Assembly (NCBI GenBank): GCA_900470155.1
Contig: UBZT01000001.1
Location: 62,001 to 126,000, forward strand
Direction of reading: 5' to 3'
Source of the DNA: Hyphomicrobiales bacterium
Lineage (GTDB): Bacteria > Pseudomonadota > Alphaproteobacteria > Rhizobiales > Rhizobiaceae
Length of the DNA stretch: 64,000 bases
Both the position numbers and the translations under genes were made by a program. Each line of letters begins with the position of its first letter. Within the stretch, counting starts at the first letter, position 1. The notes beneath the pieces are model-generated. The model saw nothing but the letters and a program-made list of their open reading frames with translations, did no database searches and was not told the DNA's origin. Below, piece by piece: positions 16,989 to 25,896 of this stretch.

Positions 16989-18242
16989 ATGACAATAGCG
17001 CCCGACTTCACCCATGCCGTCGATCCGGTCAAGCTCGAGAAGCTTGGCGAAGTGGCCGTCAAGGTCGGCCTTCAGTTGCAGGCAGGCCAGGATCTTGTGA
17101 TCACCGCGCCGATCGCCGCCCTGCCCTTGGTGCGCCATATCACCAAACACGCCTATCTGGCCGGTGCCGGCATCGTCACCACCTTCTATTCCGACGAGGA
17201 AACGACACTTTCCCGTTACGCGCATGGTTCGGACGAGAGCTTCGACAGGGCATCCGGCTGGCTCTACGAGGGCATGGCCAAGGCCTATGCCAATGGAGCG
17301 GCGCGGCTTGCGGTTGCCGGCGACAATCCGATGCTTTTGTCGGGCCAGGATCCGGCCAAGGTGGCACGGGCTAACAAGGCCAATTCCATCGCCTATAAGC
17401 CGGCGCTCGAATATATCTCGAATTTCGACATCAACTGGAACATCTGCTCCTATCCCAACCCGTCCTGGGCCAAGCTGGTATTCCCGGACGTGCCGGTCGA
17501 GATTGCCGTGGCCAAGCTGGCCGATGCGATCTTTGCCGCCTCGCGCGTCGACCAGGCCGATCCGGTCGGCGCCTGGAAAACGCACAATGGCGAACTTGCC
17601 AAGCGTTCCGGCTGGCTGAACGGCCAGCGCTTCTCGGCCCTGCATTTCACCGGCCCCGGCACGGATCTCACCGTTGGCCTTGCCGATGGCCACGAATGGC
17701 ATGGCGGCGCGTCTGTTGCCAAGAACGGCGTCACCTGCAATCCGAACATCCCGACGGAAGAGGTCTTCACCACGCCGCATGCGCTGAAGGTCGAGGGCCA
17801 TGTCTCGTCGACCAAGCCGCTCTCCCATCAGGGAACGCTGATCGACAATATCCAGGTCCGCTTCGAAGCCGGCCGGATCGTCGAGGCAAAGGCCACCAAG
17901 GGCGAGGAAGTGCTCAACAAAGTGCTCGATACCGACGAGGGCGCACGCCGTCTCGGCGAAGTGGCGCTGGTGCCGCATTCGTCGCCAATCTCGGCGTCCG
18001 GCATCCTGTTCTACAACACGCTGTTCGACGAGAATGCCTCCTGCCACATTGCGCTTGGCCAGTGCTATTCGAAATGTTTCCTCGATGGCGCCACGCTCAG
18101 CCAGGATCAGATCAAGGCACAGGGCGGCAATGCCTCGCTCATCCACATCGACTGGATGATCGGCTCGGACAAGGTGGATATCGATGGCGTGAGAGCGGAT
18201 GGCTCGAAGGTGCCGGTCATGCGCAAGGGCGAATGGGCCTGA
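16989..18242 (+). CDS. M29-family aminopeptidase
   Basis: The 417-residue product matches the thermophilic M29 metallo-aminopeptidases (AmpS/PepS). Recognisable stretches include PNIPTEEVFTTPHALKVEG with metal-ligand glutamates, RLGEVALVPHSSPIS with another metal ligand region, and HIALGQCYSKC near the C-terminus, then HIDWMIGSD. No signal peptide is present, so it is a cytosolic peptidase that removes N-terminal residues. It is transcribed separately from ybaK (96-base gap). Confidence 0.94.
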   Translation: MTIAPDFTHAVDPVKLEKLGEVAVKVGLQLQAGQDLVITAPIAALPLVRHITKHAYLAGAGIVTTFYSDEETTLSRYAHGSDESFDRASGWLYEGMAKAYANGAARLAVAGDNPMLLSGQDPAKVARANKANSIAYKPALEYISNFDINWNICSYPNPSWAKLVFPDVPVEIAVAKLADAIFAASRVDQADPVGAWKTHNGELAKRSGWLNGQRFSALHFTGPGTDLTVGLADGHEWHGGASVAKNGVTCNPNIPTEEVFTTPHALKVEGHVSSTKPLSHQGTLIDNIQVRFEAGRIVEAKATKGEEVLNKVLDTDEGARRLGEVALVPHSSPISASGILFYNTLFDENASCHIALGQCYSKCFLDGATLSQDQIKAQGGNASLIHIDWMIGSDKVDIDGVRADGSKVPVMRKGEWA

Positions 18243-18256
18243 TCATTCAAGAGAAA

Positions 18257-18278
18257 TGCCGGCGGTCTGCCGCCGGCA
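18257..18278. terminator. Hairpin terminator between convergent genes
   Basis: TGCCGGCGG and CCGCCGGCA pair perfectly around a four-base loop, 14 bases after the aminopeptidase stop. Read on the minus strand it is followed by ATTTCTCTT, so it may serve both this gene and the converging small exported protein gene. Confidence 0.6.
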
Positions 18279-18302
18279 ACCCATGTCAGCGTCCTGCGGA
18301 TA

Positions 18303-18644
18303 TCAACGGTAATAGACGATCTTGCCGCCATTGGCCGCGGTCTGGACCCAGATCACGTTTTTCGCGGCAATCTCACGCAGTTCCAGCGCATCGCGCAGAC
18401 CGGCATCGGCCGCCACCTCGGCCTGCGCAGCGCGGACGCGAACCGGATGCGGTTTCATGACGAAAAACGGCACGGTGCCATCCGTGTCACGCCACGACGG
18501 ACCAACCTTCACAGCGGTGACATTGTCGTTGTAACTCCTGCCGAACAGGATCCTCGACAGCTCGGATTGTTCTGCCAGAGCCGGCGCAGCACCGATCGTT
18601 GCAGCCAGAAGGCCGGCCAGAGCCGCAGCATTCATCATTTTCAT
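18303..18644 (-). CDS. Small exported protein of unknown function
   Basis: The 113-residue product begins MKMMNAAALAGLLAATIGAA and ends its Sec signal with PALA, giving a mature protein of about 90 residues. The mature part contains GLRDALELREIAAKNVIWVQ, with no motif I can assign. The start at 18644 was chosen because the signal peptide begins there; the open frame continues 12 codons upstream. It is transcribed alone. Confidence 0.65.
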   Translation of the reverse strand: MKMMNAAALAGLLAATIGAAPALAEQSELSRILFGRSYNDNVTAVKVGPSWRDTDGTVPFFVMKPHPVRVRAAQAEVAADAGLRDALELREIAAKNVIWVQTAANGGKIVYYR

Positions 18645-18835
18645 AGTCAATTCTCCAGACGTAACAGAGGCATCGCGCAAGGGGCATGACGCAATCTGCC
18701 ACGCTTTGCTGCCATAGTCAGGTTGAAATGGGAATTGCGTTACCGGTTTGTAAGGCCAGCGCCGCTCACAATCCGATGAGCGGCCGATGAGCGGCCGACG
18801 GGGCGGAAAATCTACGCCAGCACCGGAATACGGAA

Positions 18836-18857
18836 AAGGCCGGCAATCGCCGGCCTT
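18836..18857 (-). terminator. Intrinsic terminator of the DUF6481 gene
   Basis: AAGGCCGGC and GCCGGCCTT pair perfectly around AATC. On the minus strand the stem is followed by TTTTCC. It lies 51 bases past the DUF6481 stop. Confidence 0.65.
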
Positions 18858-18907
18858 GAACAGTTTCGCAATCGCAAGATATCAAAGCTCGTCCTGCGGA
18901 CCGTGCC

Positions 18908-19288
18908 TCAGGACTGTCTTGCCTTGCGATTGGCGTAACGCCTGTCGCGCTCCGCCTTGCGGGCGGCTTCGTCTTCGACGACGCGGGAAATGCGGCTGGC
19001 TTCAGCGGCTTCGCGTGCTTCGGCTTCGGCATTCGCAGCCGCCGCGATGGCCGCTTCCCGCTCGGCGGCCTCAGCCTTGAGACGGTCGCGTTCTTCGTTC
19101 TTCAGGCGCTCGCGTTCAACGCGGCGGGCTTCGCGGGCTTCGGCGACGGCCATGCGCTCGGCCTGTTTGGCCTCAAGGTTCGGCTGTGCGGCTTCCTTGG
19201 CGGCACGATAGGCCTCAAGCAAGGCAGCCTTTGCCTCGGCAGCCGTGCTGCGACGATCGGAAAGTTCGGTGTTTTTTATATTTCTCAA
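18908..19288 (-). CDS. DUF6481 family protein, charged coiled-coil-like
   Basis: A 126-residue protein made almost entirely of Ala, Glu, Arg and Lys, predicted as one long helix or coiled coil (about 15-115). It starts MRNIKNTELSDRRSTAAEAK, matching the rhizobial DUF6481 N-terminus. Function is unknown. It follows a second small charged protein and a cold-shock gene on the same strand. Confidence 0.65.
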   Translation of the reverse strand: MRNIKNTELSDRRSTAAEAKAALLEAYRAAKEAAQPNLEAKQAERMAVAEAREARRVERERLKNEERDRLKAEAAEREAAIAAAANAEAEAREAAEASRISRVVEDEAARKAERDRRYANRKARQS

Positions 19289-19324
19289 TGCTCTAATCCA
19301 GTTGAGATGCCATGCCGGCCAAGG

Positions 19325-19549
19325 TCAGGCCTTTCTGGCACGTTTCGTAACGGGGCTCGCTGCCGGCTTATTGCTGTCTTGCAATTCCTTGGCAAGACGG
19401 GCCTCGCGTAGCCTCAGGGTCTTTTCTTCGCGCGCAGACACGATTGTGTCCAGTTCTTCGAACGCGCGCTCGCGGGCGAAAAATTGCGACTGGGTCTTGC
19501 CAAAGGCAATTTCTGCCTGCTGACGCGGTTTGCTGAAGTTTTCTGTCAT
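19325..19549 (-). CDS. Small charged hypothetical protein near cspA
   Basis: A 74-residue protein rich in charged residues (AFEELDTIVSAREEKTLRLR) with a basic tail. Two ATGs are possible; AGAGGAGG abuts the ATG at 19555 and is spaced six bases from the one at 19549, which is chosen. I do not recognise a named family. It sits 36 bases upstream of the DUF6481 gene and 40 bases downstream of the cspA terminator. Confidence 0.6.
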   Translation of the reverse strand: MTENFSKPRQQAEIAFGKTQSQFFARERAFEELDTIVSAREEKTLRLREARLAKELQDSNKPAASPVTKRARKA

Positions 19550-19589
19550 GCTCATCCTCCTCTGGGGTGCTCGGGTCGGCGAGCGGCAA

Positions 19590-19618
19590 TAAAAAAGGCC
19601 AGGCAATGTGCCTGACCT
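19590..19618 (-). terminator. Intrinsic terminator of the cold-shock gene
   Basis: On the minus strand GGTCAGGC pairs with GCCTGGCC around a four-base loop (one G-T wobble) and is followed by a run of six T. It lies 62 bases after the cold-shock stop. Confidence 0.7.
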
Positions 19619-19680
19619 CGGTTGGATCTTGCTCTCGACAGTGCCAGTACATCCGTGGTCAAGGGAAAGCAGATACCGAA

Positions 19681-19890
19681 TTAAGCAGCCTGAAGGTTGC
19701 AGGCCGACATCTTGCCCGACTTGTTGTCGCGCTCCATGTCGTAGCCGATCTTCTGGCCTTCGACGATTTCGCGCATGCCAGCACGTTCGACAGCCGAGAT
19801 GTGGACGAATGCGTCCGGGCCGCCGTTGTCAGGCTGAATGAAGCCGAAGCCCTTGGTGGAGTTAAACCATTTTACTGTGCCAGTGGTCAT
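19681..19890 (-). CDS. cspA: Cold-shock domain protein
   Basis: A 69-residue protein consisting of one cold-shock domain. GTVKWFNSTKGFGFIQPD contains RNP1 (KGFGFI) and DAFVHISAV contains RNP2 (FVHI). It binds single-stranded RNA/DNA and acts as an RNA chaperone. An ATG five codons upstream (19905) is an alternative, but family members start at MTTGTVKWF. A strong promoter at 20035-20063 implies an untranslated leader of about 140 bases, typical of temperature-regulated csp genes. Confidence 0.94.
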   Translation of the reverse strand: MTTGTVKWFNSTKGFGFIQPDNGGPDAFVHISAVERAGMREIVEGQKIGYDMERDNKSGKMSACNLQAA

Positions 19891-20034
19891 GATGAACCCT
19901 TTCATAGCATAAGAGATACCACAACGCCGATGCGCTGCGGATGATGATAGCGATTTTTGAAAGGAAGGTTCGTTCAGGGCGCGGTTGCTAAATGCGCGGT
20001 AACCAAAGCTCAGCAAGCAAATATCGATAAGCAC

Positions 20035-20063
20035 TACATAAAGACATTGCCACGGAATGTCAA
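20035..20063 (-). promoter_or_regulatory. Sigma-70-like promoter of the cold-shock gene
   Basis: On the minus strand TTGACA (20063-20058) and TATGTA (20040-20035) are separated by exactly 17 bases. The predicted transcript has a leader of about 138 bases before the cspA ATG, as in other cold-shock genes with regulatory 5' leaders. Confidence 0.6.
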
Positions 20064-20181
20064 CCTTTGGTTTTTCTGTTTCGCCGCACCGACCGTCGCA
20101 AAGCCCCTAAATTCCTTGCATTTTTGCAGGATCGTGATTTTTACAGTGAGCGAAATACAACTTAAAAATGCATGTCGAAAC

Positions 20182-20781
20182 TCAGAGACGGGCGAAACTG
20201 GATCGCACGCGATCGAGAAATTTCACGCGTTTTTCGACGGTCGCCCTGTCCATGTCGTGCAGCGACAACATCGCGAAATCCAAGCCGTTTGAACAGAAGG
20301 ATGCAACCCCGCGACTGAGGATGCGCCGGACCGGATTGCCCATGTAGAGGTGCACGATCCACCATGGCGAGCCCGTCGTTGTCACCACCCGGAATGTCCG
20401 GATATTGGTTAGCAAGGGTATCAGCCGTGCGCCGCCTGGATCGTGCCTGAACGCCACGCCCGGCACAAAAACCCGGTCGATGAAGCCCTTCATGATCGCC
20501 GGCAGATTGAACCACCATTGCGGGAAGACGAGCACGAGCCCATCCGCTGCCTGTAGCCGCGCAACCCAAGGCGCAACGGCAGACGCATCGTATTGTCCGC
20601 CCATGTAACTTGCGCGTTCTGTCGCCGTCAGGCGCGGGTCGAAATCCTCGCCATAGAGATCCAGGAGGTCAACAACATGCCCGTTTGATTCCAGGGCCTG
20701 CTGGACCGTGCGCGCCGCAGAGGCTGCAAAACTGTCTGGAAGTGGGTGCGCCAGAACGACCAGGAAGTGCCGGGGCGCCAT
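20182..20781 (-). CDS. NAD(P)H dehydrogenase (quinone)/flavodoxin-fold protein
   Basis: A 199-residue MdaB/KefF-like flavoprotein. It opens HFLVVLAHPLPDSFAASAA, contains VLVFPQWWFNLPAIMKGFID with the WW(F)NLPA flavin motif, and has a C-terminal TTTGSPWW. It reduces quinones by two electrons using FMN or FAD. Its ATG overlaps the xseA stop by one base (TGATG), so it is translationally coupled to xseA, an unusual partner. Confidence 0.88.
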   Translation of the reverse strand: MAPRHFLVVLAHPLPDSFAASAARTVQQALESNGHVVDLLDLYGEDFDPRLTATERASYMGGQYDASAVAPWVARLQAADGLVLVFPQWWFNLPAIMKGFIDRVFVPGVAFRHDPGGARLIPLLTNIRTFRVVTTTGSPWWIVHLYMGNPVRRILSRGVASFCSNGLDFAMLSLHDMDRATVEKRVKFLDRVRSSFARL

Positions 20782-22394
20782 CAGAACAGGCTGCCCTGAC
20801 CGACGGGAGGCTCCGCTTTCCTTGCCGGCTTGGCCGCCGACGGCGATTTGGACGACGTCGCCTGTGGCTCGGCGTCTGGTGCGGCAGCGCCCTCGCCGAC
20901 CACCGCCGAGACGCGGCCATCGGCAAATTCGATTGCGACCGGCTGTGAGGTTGCCAGTGCGGCCGCCCGCGAGATCGGCCGGTCGCTGCCATCGCGGATC
21001 ACGGCATATCCGCGCTGGAGGACGTTCTTGTAGGACAGCGACTGCAAGACGCGATCCTGTGCGACCACCAGCGAGCGGGCCCGGCGCAGATCGTGAACCA
21101 CGGCGCTGTCGGCTCGACGGCCGAGGCTCTCCAACCGGTCCTTCGACCGTGCGATCAGACCTTGGAGCCGGGACGGCACAGCGGTCAGCGTCGCATCGAA
21201 GCGACCCAGCCGCGCCTTGCTGCGCTCGATCAGCCGTTCGATCACGCGTTCGGCCCGCGTCGCCTGCTCGCCCAGCCTCTGCCGGCGCTCGACAAGGCGG
21301 CGCGCCAGCATATCAGGCGAGAGCTTGGCTGCGGCGCGCTCGAAACTGCGTCGCTTGTTCATGGTGTTGAGCTCGAGACTGCGGCCGAGACCACTCGACG
21401 CCTCGTCGAAGCGGCGGCGCGGCAGCGCCAGCAACTGGTCGAGCGACGGCAAGGCACGGGCCAGCGCGCGAAGGCCCTGGCTGCGATAGTCCATCTGACG
21501 GTTGATCGCGCCGGACAGACGGGCAGCGAGTGTCGCGATCTGGGCTTCCAGATCGACTTTCACCGGCACAGCCATTTCGGCCGCCCCTGTCGGGGTCGGG
21601 GCGCGCACATCCGCGGCATAGTCGATCAGTGTCCAGTCGGTCTCGTGGCCGACGGCCGAGATCAGCGGGATGTCGCTTGCTGCCGCGGCACGAACCACTG
21701 CCTCGTCATTGAAACTCCAGAGATCTTCCAGGCTGCCGCCACCGCGCGCGACGATCAGCACGTCCGGCCGCGCGACCGGCCCAGCGGGTTCGATCGCATT
21801 GAAGCCTTTGATGGCATTGGCGACCTCGTCGCCCGACCCCTCACCCTGGACCTTGACCGGCCAGACGATGACATGGACCTGGAAGCGGTCGGAAATGCGA
21901 TGGAGGATATCGCGGATCACGGCGCCGGTCGGCGAGGTAATCACGCCGATCACCCTGGGCATGAAGGGCAGCAATTGCTTGGTCGCCGGATCGAAAAGTC
22001 CTTCGGCGGTAAAGCGCCGCTTGCGCTCCTCGATCAGCGCCATCAGCGCGCCGGCACCAGCCGGCTCCATCTGCTCGATGACGATCTGATATTTCGACGA
22101 GCCGGGGAATGTGGTGATGCGGCCGGTGGCAATGACTTCCATGCCCTCCTCCGGCCGATATTTCAGCTTCGGAAACGAGCCTTTCCAGATCACCGCATCG
22201 ATGCGTGACTTGTCGTCCTTCAGGGAAAAATAGGCATGGCCGGACGAATGCTGGCCGCGAAAGCCGGAGATCTCGCCGCGCACCCGGACATGGTCGAAGG
22301 CGGTCTCGACCGTGCGCTTGATCGAGCCCGAGAGTTCCGAAACGGTAAACTCGGTCAGGTTGCTCGGCGAATCGTCAGCGAAGAAATTGCTCAT
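20781..22394 (-). CDS. xseA: Exodeoxyribonuclease VII large subunit
   Basis: A 537-residue XseA. The N-terminal OB-fold (about 12-105) includes [20 protein letters not shown], the catalytic domain includes [14 protein letters not shown] and [15 protein letters not shown], and a long coiled coil follows. The C-terminal tail is extended and rich in Ala, Pro and Lys. [12 protein letters not shown] at 22394 is the natural start; the frame extends 22 codons upstream without homology. It degrades single-stranded DNA with XseB, which is not in this window. Confidence 0.95.
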   Translation of the reverse strand: MSNFFADDSPSNLTEFTVSELSGSIKRTVETAFDHVRVRGEISGFRGQHSSGHAYFSLKDDKSRIDAVIWKGSFPKLKYRPEEGMEVIATGRITTFPGSSKYQIVIEQMEPAGAGALMALIEERKRRFTAEGLFDPATKQLLPFMPRVIGVITSPTGAVIRDILHRISDRFQVHVIVWPVKVQGEGSGDEVANAIKGFNAIEPAGPVARPDVLIVARGGGSLEDLWSFNDEAVVRAAAASDIPLISAVGHETDWTLIDYAADVRAPTPTGAAEMAVPVKVDLEAQIATLAARLSGAINRQMDYRSQGLRALARALPSLDQLLALPRRRFDEASSGLGRSLELNTMNKRRSFERAAAKLSPDMLARRLVERRQRLGEQATRAERVIERLIERSKARLGRFDATLTAVPSRLQGLIARSKDRLESLGRRADSAVVHDLRRARSLVVAQDRVLQSLSYKNVLQRGYAVIRDGSDRPISRAAALATSQPVAIEFADGRVSAVVGEGAAAPDAEPQATSSKSPSAAKPARKAEPPVGQGSLF

Positions 22395-22484
22395 GCATCC
22401 TGAATATCGCAAAAGCCAACGAAGATCAGCCTCAGGCTTGCGGTCCTCAGCAGATTTCATCGTCGTTCGCCGATACTGTCGCGA

Positions 22485-24386
22485 TCAGGGGAGAACGACC
22501 CGGTAGATCGTCAGACCCGACTGCGGATCCTGCGACAATGGCTGCAGGTAGTCGGGAACCCGGCCTGCTTCGAGCGCTGCATAAAGCCCATCCGGCTTCA
22601 TCCTTGCGATCTTCTCGGTCTGCACATTGGTCGGGCAGAAGGCGACGATGGTCGATTGCGAGCCGCGCAGGAAGGCGGCGGCTTCCTCCGGCTCCGCAAG
22701 GCCGATATGCAGTTCGGTCAGCATGCCGCCCTGATTGCGGTGATAGGGGCCGCTCAGCACACGGTGCGGGGTCAGCCGGAGAATGTCGGCGCCATAGTCG
22801 GACGGCGCCACCACCGTGCCTGCCGGCAGGTCGTTCAGCTGGGCCAGTGCCGGCAGTGTCTCGCAGGCCGCCCCTGCATCGGCCTGAGCCGCTGGCGTCG
22901 CCGCAACCAGCGAACGCATCCGGTTCGAGATCCCCATCGTTCCCTCAACGATGAAGACGCCACTCAATATCCAGACGCTCGGCACCGAGATCAGCGTGAC
23001 CACAACGAAGAAGAAGCCGGCGCCGATATTGTCCGGTTCGGCATTGGAGTTGCGCCGAAGCTCGGAGATCAGCAGGGCGACCGGCAAAATGGCGAGCAGG
23101 TTTGCGAAGGTCGCGCCACGCACCTGGATCAGCGCAATGGCAAAACTCATCAGCAACAAGGCAGACAGAATGGCATGGCTGCGCACATCATCGCCCCGGA
23201 TCATCCGGAACAGGCAGACAGCCAAGGCAAAGACCGGCACGGCATAGAAGCCGCCGAAGCTCGACGGCTCGACTTCCAGCCAGCGCCAGAAGGACTGGGC
23301 CTCCAGAACGCCATCGAGCCACATTGTCTGCAGCAGCGGATCCAGCTCGTTCAGCGGGTTCTGCAGGCATTGCGGTGCGACGGCAAGCGCTGCGAGCCCG
23401 ACAAGCACACCGATGACGAGGAGAGCTGCGCCGCGTCCTGCAAGACCAAGCCGAGACGGCAGAAATGTTGCGGCGAGCAGCGCACCGGCGCCGACGGCAA
23501 TGATGGCATAGTAGCCGATCGAGAGACTGTCGCAGGTGACGAGAGCATAATGGACAGGCGGGACGGTCGCCAGGAAAAGCGAGGAGATCGAGAGCAGCAG
23601 CGATAGCGAAAACGCGCGCGCTGCGGTCTGCATCTCTAAGCCTTCCACAGCCCACAGCAGGGCCACCACGGCACAGACCACGGCAATCAGCGGCGTGGTT
23701 TCGGCACCGATGGCAATCGCCAGGGCACAGGCGAGACCCGCAACGGCAAAGCTCAAGGCCCGGCGTGCCGGGTCGAGCAGGCAGGCGGCGATCGTTGCAA
23801 TCAGCACCAGCTGAACGTTGTGGTGGTCGATCGCGCCCGGCAGGAACCGGTTGCTGGTGATGACGAAGATGGCGGCAAGGATCAGCGCGATATGCATGAC
23901 CACCGCATCGCCGAGCCTGCGCGCCGCAATGGCGACGGCTGCCAGCAGAGGGATGACCAACGAAAAAGGCCAGACAAGAAGGGCCAGCGCTTCGGCGCGA
24001 TCGGTTGGCAGCGCGAGCGAAAACAGCTTGATCAGCGCTGCAATCGGCAGGTCGATGATCCGCGACCAGTGCATCAGCGTGCCGCCGGGCAGGCCGAGCC
24101 TGTATTGCGTGAGATCGAACCAGGACTGGCCAGCCAGGAGATCGCGGACCTGGACCAGACGCATCACATCGTCATTGTCGATACCGACATAGTCGCGTGC
24201 ACCCGGCAGGTTGAGCAGCGCCAGAAGGCAGATCGTCAGCCCCGAATACAGGGCAATAGCGACCGGGAGGCGCTGCAGGCGACGTCGGGAAAGAGAGGCC
24301 GGTGACGTGGAGGCTGCTGCCGTCAATCTGATGTTCCTCAGCAGGGCGGCATTTCGCCACCGGTATGCAAAATAATCCAGGACCAA
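22485..24386 (-). CDS. Multi-pass membrane protein, GT-C glycosyltransferase-like
   Basis: The 633-residue protein has about 11-13 hydrophobic segments and a soluble C-terminal domain (about 490-633). An acidic motif follows the first membrane helix (GIDNDDVMRLVQVRDLLAG), then LPGGTLMHWSR, a pattern seen in GT-C enzymes that use polyprenyl-linked donors. An IDHHNVQ motif lies in a later loop. It is divergent from a GT2-GtrA pair, so it could be the periplasmic transferase of the set. Gene identity below the fold level is unclear. Confidence 0.72.
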   Translation of the reverse strand: MVLDYFAYRWRNAALLRNIRLTAAASTSPASLSRRRLQRLPVAIALYSGLTICLLALLNLPGARDYVGIDNDDVMRLVQVRDLLAGQSWFDLTQYRLGLPGGTLMHWSRIIDLPIAALIKLFSLALPTDRAEALALLVWPFSLVIPLLAAVAIAARRLGDAVVMHIALILAAIFVITSNRFLPGAIDHHNVQLVLIATIAACLLDPARRALSFAVAGLACALAIAIGAETTPLIAVVCAVVALLWAVEGLEMQTAARAFSLSLLLSISSLFLATVPPVHYALVTCDSLSIGYYAIIAVGAGALLAATFLPSRLGLAGRGAALLVIGVLVGLAALAVAPQCLQNPLNELDPLLQTMWLDGVLEAQSFWRWLEVEPSSFGGFYAVPVFALAVCLFRMIRGDDVRSHAILSALLLMSFAIALIQVRGATFANLLAILPVALLISELRRNSNAEPDNIGAGFFFVVVTLISVPSVWILSGVFIVEGTMGISNRMRSLVAATPAAQADAGAACETLPALAQLNDLPAGTVVAPSDYGADILRLTPHRVLSGPYHRNQGGMLTELHIGLAEPEEAAAFLRGSQSTIVAFCPTNVQTEKIARMKPDGLYAALEAGRVPDYLQPLSQDPQSGLTIYRVVLP

Positions 24387-24479
24387 TGTCTGGCGAAACC
24401 TAGCCTTAACCTTCTCAAGAAATAGTAAAGCCGCATGCGGTCAGGACGGCTGCACGAGCTTTCAACAGGTGCATTTTCG

Positions 24480-25502
24480 ATGAGTGGTTCGGCCTCCGCC
24501 TATCCCGACATTGCCGTCTTGCTGCCCTGCTACAACGAGGCGGCGACGATCGGTGACGTCGTGCGCGACTTCCGCACCGCGCTGCCGCAGGCCCGCATCT
24601 TCGTCTATGACAACAATTCCACCGACGGCACGGCGCTGACCGCCATGCTGGCCGGCGCGACCGTCGTTCGCGAGCGTCGCCAGGGCAAGGGCCATGTGGT
24701 GCGCCGGATGTTCTGCGACATCGAGGCCGATATCTATGTGATGGCCGATGGTGACGGCACCTATGCGCCGCATGACGCAGAAGAACTGATCCGCACGCTG
24801 ATCACCGAGCGGGCCGACATGGTGGTCGGCACCCGCCGAGGCGTGCATGACGATGCCGGTCGCCAGGGCCATGCCTTCGGCAATCGGCTGTTCAACACGC
24901 TCTACCGCCTGCTGTTCGGCAATGACTTCACCGACATCCTGTCCGGCTACCGCGCCTTTTCGCGCCGCTACGTGAAAAGTTTCCCGGCCGTGTCCGGCGG
25001 CTTCGAGATCGAAACGGAAATGTCGGTGCATGCGTCGCGGCTGAAACTGCCGGTCTGCGAGCTGGAACTGGACTATGGCCGCCGGCCGGAAGGCTCGCAT
25101 TCGAAGCTCTCGACCTTCAAGGATGGGGCAAAGATCCTCTGGATGTTTGCCATGCTGATGAAGGAAACCCGGCCGTTTGCGTTCTTCGGCCTGATCAGTG
25201 CTGGCCTGATGGGCATGAGCCTCGGCTTCATGGCGCCGGTTCTCTACGAATTCTTCACCACCGGCCTGGTGTCGCGCATGCCGACCTGGATTGCCGCCAT
25301 GGCGCTGATGATGATGTCCTTCTTCAGCTTCACGGCCGCGCTGATCCTCGATTCGGTTGCCCGTTCGCGGGCCGAACAGTTGCGCATCCACTACATGAAC
25401 CTGCCGGCGCTGAAACGAGCAGAAGACGAGCAGAAACCGGCGAACAAGCCGACGACTGCCAAAGCCGCTGCGCCAGCCAAGCGCGCCTCGAAAGCCGCAT
25501 GA
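24480..25502 (+). CDS. Family 2 glycosyltransferase with two membrane helices
   Basis: A 340-residue GT2 enzyme of the dolichyl/undecaprenyl-phosphate sugar synthase type. Motifs in order are LLPCYNEAATIGDVVRDF, YDNNSTDGT, MADGDGTYAPHDAEEL (DxD) and DILSGYRAFSRRYVKSFP. Two hydrophobic helices (about 235-260 and 270-292) anchor it, and a Lys/Ala-rich tail follows. The ATG at 24480 gives the best alignment; an earlier ATG at 24435 is possible. It overlaps the GtrA gene by four bases (ATGA). Confidence 0.88.
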   Translation: MSGSASAYPDIAVLLPCYNEAATIGDVVRDFRTALPQARIFVYDNNSTDGTALTAMLAGATVVRERRQGKGHVVRRMFCDIEADIYVMADGDGTYAPHDAEELIRTLITERADMVVGTRRGVHDDAGRQGHAFGNRLFNTLYRLLFGNDFTDILSGYRAFSRRYVKSFPAVSGGFEIETEMSVHASRLKLPVCELELDYGRRPEGSHSKLSTFKDGAKILWMFAMLMKETRPFAFFGLISAGLMGMSLGFMAPVLYEFFTTGLVSRMPTWIAAMALMMMSFFSFTAALILDSVARSRAEQLRIHYMNLPALKRAEDEQKPANKPTTAKAAAPAKRASKAA

Positions 25503-25873
25503 AAAAATTCATCCGCTTCGTCATCGTCGGCGCAACGGGCTTTCTCGTCGATGCCGGCACGCTCTGGCTGCTTTTGACCTTTTCGCCGCTCGGCCCACTC
25601 AGCGCGCGGGTCATCGCGATCGCGCTCGCGATGACCGCCACCTGGCTGCTCAACCGCAGCTTCACCTTCGGCGCCTCGAAGCGCTCGGTCGTGGTCGAAG
25701 GCTTCCGCTACGGCGTGATCGCGGTGATCACCTCGCTGGTCAATTACGGCATCTATGCCGGGCTCTTGATCATGGCACCGCTGCTCAGCCCCTATGCGGC
25801 GTTGGTCTTTGCCTCCATCGCCGCCATGCTGTTCAGCTTCTTCGGCTATTCGCGCTTCGTCTTCCGGCGATAG
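25499..25873 (+). CDS. GtrA-family membrane protein
   Basis: A 124-residue protein with four hydrophobic helices and the GtrA signatures FVIVGATGFLVDAGTLWLL and TWLLNRSFTFG. Such proteins are proposed flippases for polyprenyl-phosphate sugars. Its start overlaps the GT2 stop (ATGA), so the two are translated together and probably act on the same lipid-linked sugar. Confidence 0.9.
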   Translation: MKKFIRFVIVGATGFLVDAGTLWLLLTFSPLGPLSARVIAIALAMTATWLLNRSFTFGASKRSVVVEGFRYGVIAVITSLVNYGIYAGLLIMAPLLSPYAALVFASIAAMLFSFFGYSRFVFRR

Positions 25874-25896
25874 CCTTTATCAGTAGCCGGCTAACG

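Noticed and set aside
16878-18146. Open frame of 422 codons on the minus strand
   Set aside because: Antisense to the M29 aminopeptidase gene and without family resemblance.
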